This document shows positions 61,800 through 64,000 of a stretch of 64,000 bases of DNA, in pieces. A program made the translations under genes and the position numbers. Position 1 is the first letter of the stretch, and each line of letters begins with the position of its first letter. This stretch comes from an uncultured Oscillospiraceae bacterium (lineage in GTDB: Bacteria; Bacillota; Clostridia; Oscillospirales; Oscillospiraceae). The stretch covers positions 60,557 to 124,556 of the forward strand of contig CAKTTB010000006.1 of the NCBI GenBank assembly GCA_934613505.1. Direction: 5' to 3'. The notes below the pieces were generated by a model. That model worked only from the letters and a program-made list of their open reading frames with translations, was not told where the DNA came from and ran no database searches.

Positions 61800-63281
61800 T
61801 CAGGCAATGATTTTATCGCTCTTTGCACGATTGCATTTCCAGCACAATGTCTGGAGATTATCCTCCATTGTTTCGCCGCCTTTAGCCACGGGGATAATGT
61901 GATCTATCTCAAGTAATAGATTGGGCTCAACATGAGTGGAGTTTCCGCAAAGGCAGCAAGTGAAATTGTCGCGATTTTTGATAAACTCACGCAGCTTTTT
62001 TGTCATCAGGGTTCGCTGTTCTTGTGCAAAGGCACTTGCAGTAAGTTTGTTTTCAAGCACCTTAATAAGTTCCGCGATGGTTTCTTCTGTCATTGGAACT
62101 GTAAATGAACGCTGCGCCAGTCCGCCGTTAGAAGTATAGGAGAATTTGTACTCTACGGTAAGCACACTTTCATCAATGGTAGCAAATCCAAGCCGCGAGT
62201 AGAAACCGGCTTCATCGTTTTCCATAATATAGGCAGGAACATCGCCAAGATACTGCTGGTATTCCGCTTTGTAGTTCTCAATGATTTGTTTTGCATCTCT
62301 TAAAGTTTCAAGTTCTTCCACAAGGTGGAAGAGTTTCTGGATTTGTTCGGGATATGTTCTTTTATTAGGATAGAAATACTTTACAATATACTCAAGAGGA
62401 TTGTTTTCAGCACTTGCGAATACGGCTGCTGAAACCTCTGCGGTAAAGGGCGTGATAGTCTTTTTGTATGGACGAATATAGTTATATTCGTCATCATTAA
62501 TTGTTTCATTCCGAATTACTCTTGTACCAAAGAGGTGAGAAATAGCTTGCACTTTTTCATTGATGTATTCATTGAACTCTCTTTGAGAACTCATCAATGC
62601 TTCACAGGTTTCCTTAATCTTAAAAAAATCAGGCGATTTATAATATTCAAGTATCTGCTGATTCACGCTTACGATTTTCTCAACTTCATTTTTAATGCGC
62701 GCAATGAATTCCCCTATCAGTGACCATTCTTCGCTATCAATGACCTTAATCTTTTTGATACTGTTAACTGTTCTATCAAATAACTGACCGATTAAACGGT
62801 CTAATTGTTTCTGACCACCATCGATAACCAAGGAATCCCTGTTTATATTTGCGTAATCAATGATGTTGTTTACACGATTATAATATTCGTGTTGCTTCTG
62901 TTCTAATGCTTCTTTCTGCTGTTCTTTAATGTATTTATTATATTCGCCTTTGCTCATAAGCAAAGAGGGATCATTTTTAAATCTGTCTATATCATATTGC
63001 CGCACAGTAATATCTTTGAAGGCAGATTTTCTTCCAGCAGGAGATACATAACGAACTCTGATTATATAAGTTCCTTCATCATTTGATCCTGCTTTCTCTT
63101 TGATGACATTTTCTGCTTCCGTTAGTTTTTCGCTGTTTTCTCTAAAAAAAGATATGGCATCATATTTTTCCAATGTCTGGCGACTTTTAACGGTTACATA
63201 CACATCCGCTTTCTGCGTGCCTCCAGCTAATTTGACGAGTGCAATTATTACTATTATGAATAATACTATTAATACAAACAT
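61800..63281 (-). CDS. Membrane-anchored HNH endonuclease-domain protein
   Basis: The 493-aa protein begins with one hydrophobic helix (residues about 2-18, FVLIVLFIIVIIALVKLAGG), has a long middle with coiled-coil-like helical segments (about 100-330) and ends in an HNH nuclease domain: zinc cysteines in CCLCG and LCWKCN, catalytic core EIDHIIPVAKGG (about 459-470). It is visibly more AT-rich than the rest of the window, with AT-rich codon use, and no homologous context genes, consistent with horizontal transfer. A nuclease held at the membrane could act on incoming DNA, a pattern seen in some phage-defence proteins, but this is inference. The ribosome-binding site is weak, so the start is uncertain. 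Confidence 0.75.
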   Translation of the reverse strand: MFVLIVLFIIVIIALVKLAGGTQKADVYVTVKSRQTLEKYDAISFFRENSEKLTEAENVIKEKAGSNDEGTYIIRVRYVSPAGRKSAFKDITVRQYDIDRFKNDPSLLMSKGEYNKYIKEQQKEALEQKQHEYYNRVNNIIDYANINRDSLVIDGGQKQLDRLIGQLFDRTVNSIKKIKVIDSEEWSLIGEFIARIKNEVEKIVSVNQQILEYYKSPDFFKIKETCEALMSSQREFNEYINEKVQAISHLFGTRVIRNETINDDEYNYIRPYKKTITPFTAEVSAAVFASAENNPLEYIVKYFYPNKRTYPEQIQKLFHLVEELETLRDAKQIIENYKAEYQQYLGDVPAYIMENDEAGFYSRLGFATIDESVLTVEYKFSYTSNGGLAQRSFTVPMTEETIAELIKVLENKLTASAFAQEQRTLMTKKLREFIKNRDNFTCCLCGNSTHVEPNLLLEIDHIIPVAKGGETMEDNLQTLCWKCNRAKSDKIIA

Positions 63282-63388
63282 TTCTTTTTATTCCCATCCT
63301 CTTCCTATGATTGGCTCTTTATGCGTGCCGTTATCATATTTTTCCAAAAATAAATATACCATAAGTATGTAGGAAAGTCCATCCGTTT

Positions 63389-63940
63389 TTACCGTACTCC
63401 GTGGTCAACGGAGCGCTGGGGCTGCTTGCAGCCTTTCTCCGACTGCTTCAGCCGTTTGGCGGCATTTAGCGTTGCTTCAATCTGTTCTGCGCCGAGGATT
63501 TGCTTGAGCTGCGCATAGTCGGCAGAGGTGCGCCGAAGGGATTTATTTTCCAGCTTGACCTCCTGCAAGCGTTCAGACAGGCGGCTGTTGGCTTTCTGAA
63601 CTTGCCCATAATCTGTTTGCAGCCGCTCAAACTTTCCTTTCAGCTCGACGTAGGCAAGGTATAATGCCCGCAGCACCTTGACGATTTTAGCAAGCAACGG
63701 TTTTGACTTTTTCTCGCGGTAGTAACGGCCTGTTTCCAATGCGCCTGCCTCCGGTAAAATCTGTTCCGGATTTGCGGAAAAGTCCGCGGCCAGCCGCTCC
63801 ATGTTCTTCACCGCCGGGGCAAGCTCTTTTAGGCACTGCTCCTGCTCTGCAACCTCACCCTCTTTTGCCGTCTTAGTAGCTTCTAAGGCGGCGATTTCTT
63901 TTGTCCGCTGCTCTTTTTTGTAATCTATAGCAATTTTCAA
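63389..63940 (-). pseudogene. C-terminal remnant of a MobV/Pre-type plasmid recombination (relaxase) protein
   Basis: The 183-aa frame matches the coiled-coil C-terminal half of Pre/MobV relaxases from clostridial mobile elements: TAKEGEVAEQEQCLKELAPA, ALETGRYYREKKSKPLL, LKGKFERLQTDYGQV. The N-terminal nicking domain with its catalytic histidines is absent. The first codon is a TTG with no good ribosome-binding site, and the 60 bases upstream to the window edge do not continue the protein. It is therefore a 5'-truncated gene, evidence that a mobilisable element once integrated here. Confidence 0.65.
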
Positions 63941-64000
63941 TAATACAGCAGAACGCTTTAACTTTTGAGAAAAAGTGATATAACAAAGGCAAAGAAGGTG

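Overview
The window looks like chromosomal DNA from an anaerobic, Gram-positive, G+C-rich member of the Clostridia, most likely Oscillospiraceae. This is inferred from gene content: gdpP-rplI-dnaB, RNase J, SpoIIIE, TepA, LCP and SLH proteins, a TBADH-type secondary alcohol dehydrogenase, and sigma-A promoters with 17-bp spacers. I saw no rRNA, tRNA, CRISPR array or intact insertion sequence. Many long antisense reading frames in this G+C-rich DNA are shadows and are left out.

Layout. 1-5.3 kb: leftward gdpP-rplI-dnaB-tilS-hpt (c-di-AMP turnover, ribosome, replication, tRNA modification, purine salvage). 5.7-9.6 kb: rightward RNase J, the housekeeping sigma factor and a MerR regulator. 9.7-14.8 kb: a secreted protein, a MATE exporter, and a YheO-type regulator with a threonine-synthase-like enzyme. 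15-20.4 kb: a glycerol operon (glpP, glpK, then two flavoproteins and a DUF1667 protein) with a strong terminator between glpK and the dehydrogenase genes, a candidate GlpP target. 20.4-25.7 kb: a PHP phosphatase, then argCJBD behind a promoter overlapped by an ARG box. 25.7-28.8 kb: a 64-aa membrane protein, a Na/Pi cotransporter and an unrecognised cysteine-rich protein. 29-33.7 kb: glycosyltransferase-tmk-DJ-1-mltG-U32 operon. 33.7-42.2 kb: acyltransferase-like membrane protein, acyl-CoA ligase, DUF362 ferredoxin-like protein, LCP protein, ProX deacylase and an SLH/InlB-repeat surface protein with a structured leader. 42.3-49.2 kb: leftward ECF S component, spoIIIE, uppP, pyk and tepA, with a candidate ~100-nt terminated RNA upstream of pyk. 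49.3-53.9 kb: YbaK, a TSCPD protein, secondary alcohol dehydrogenase, a sigma/anti-sigma pair, an anchored protein and a molybdate-transporter remnant.

54-61.7 kb is the most distinctive metabolic block. A SorE-like zinc dehydrogenase precedes a lipoyl E2 and a fused alpha/beta E1 of a 2-oxoacid dehydrogenase complex. Convergent to these are 6-phospho-3-hexuloisomerase and 3-hexulose-6-phosphate synthase genes, and divergent from those is a DeoR regulator. The hps promoter carries three TTGTGA-like repeats at exact 11-bp spacing, which fits an operator. The substrate of the E1/E2 complex is unknown and no E3 gene is in the window.

61.8-64 kb is visibly more AT-rich and probably acquired: a membrane-anchored HNH nuclease and the 3' remnant of a MobV/Pre-type relaxase.
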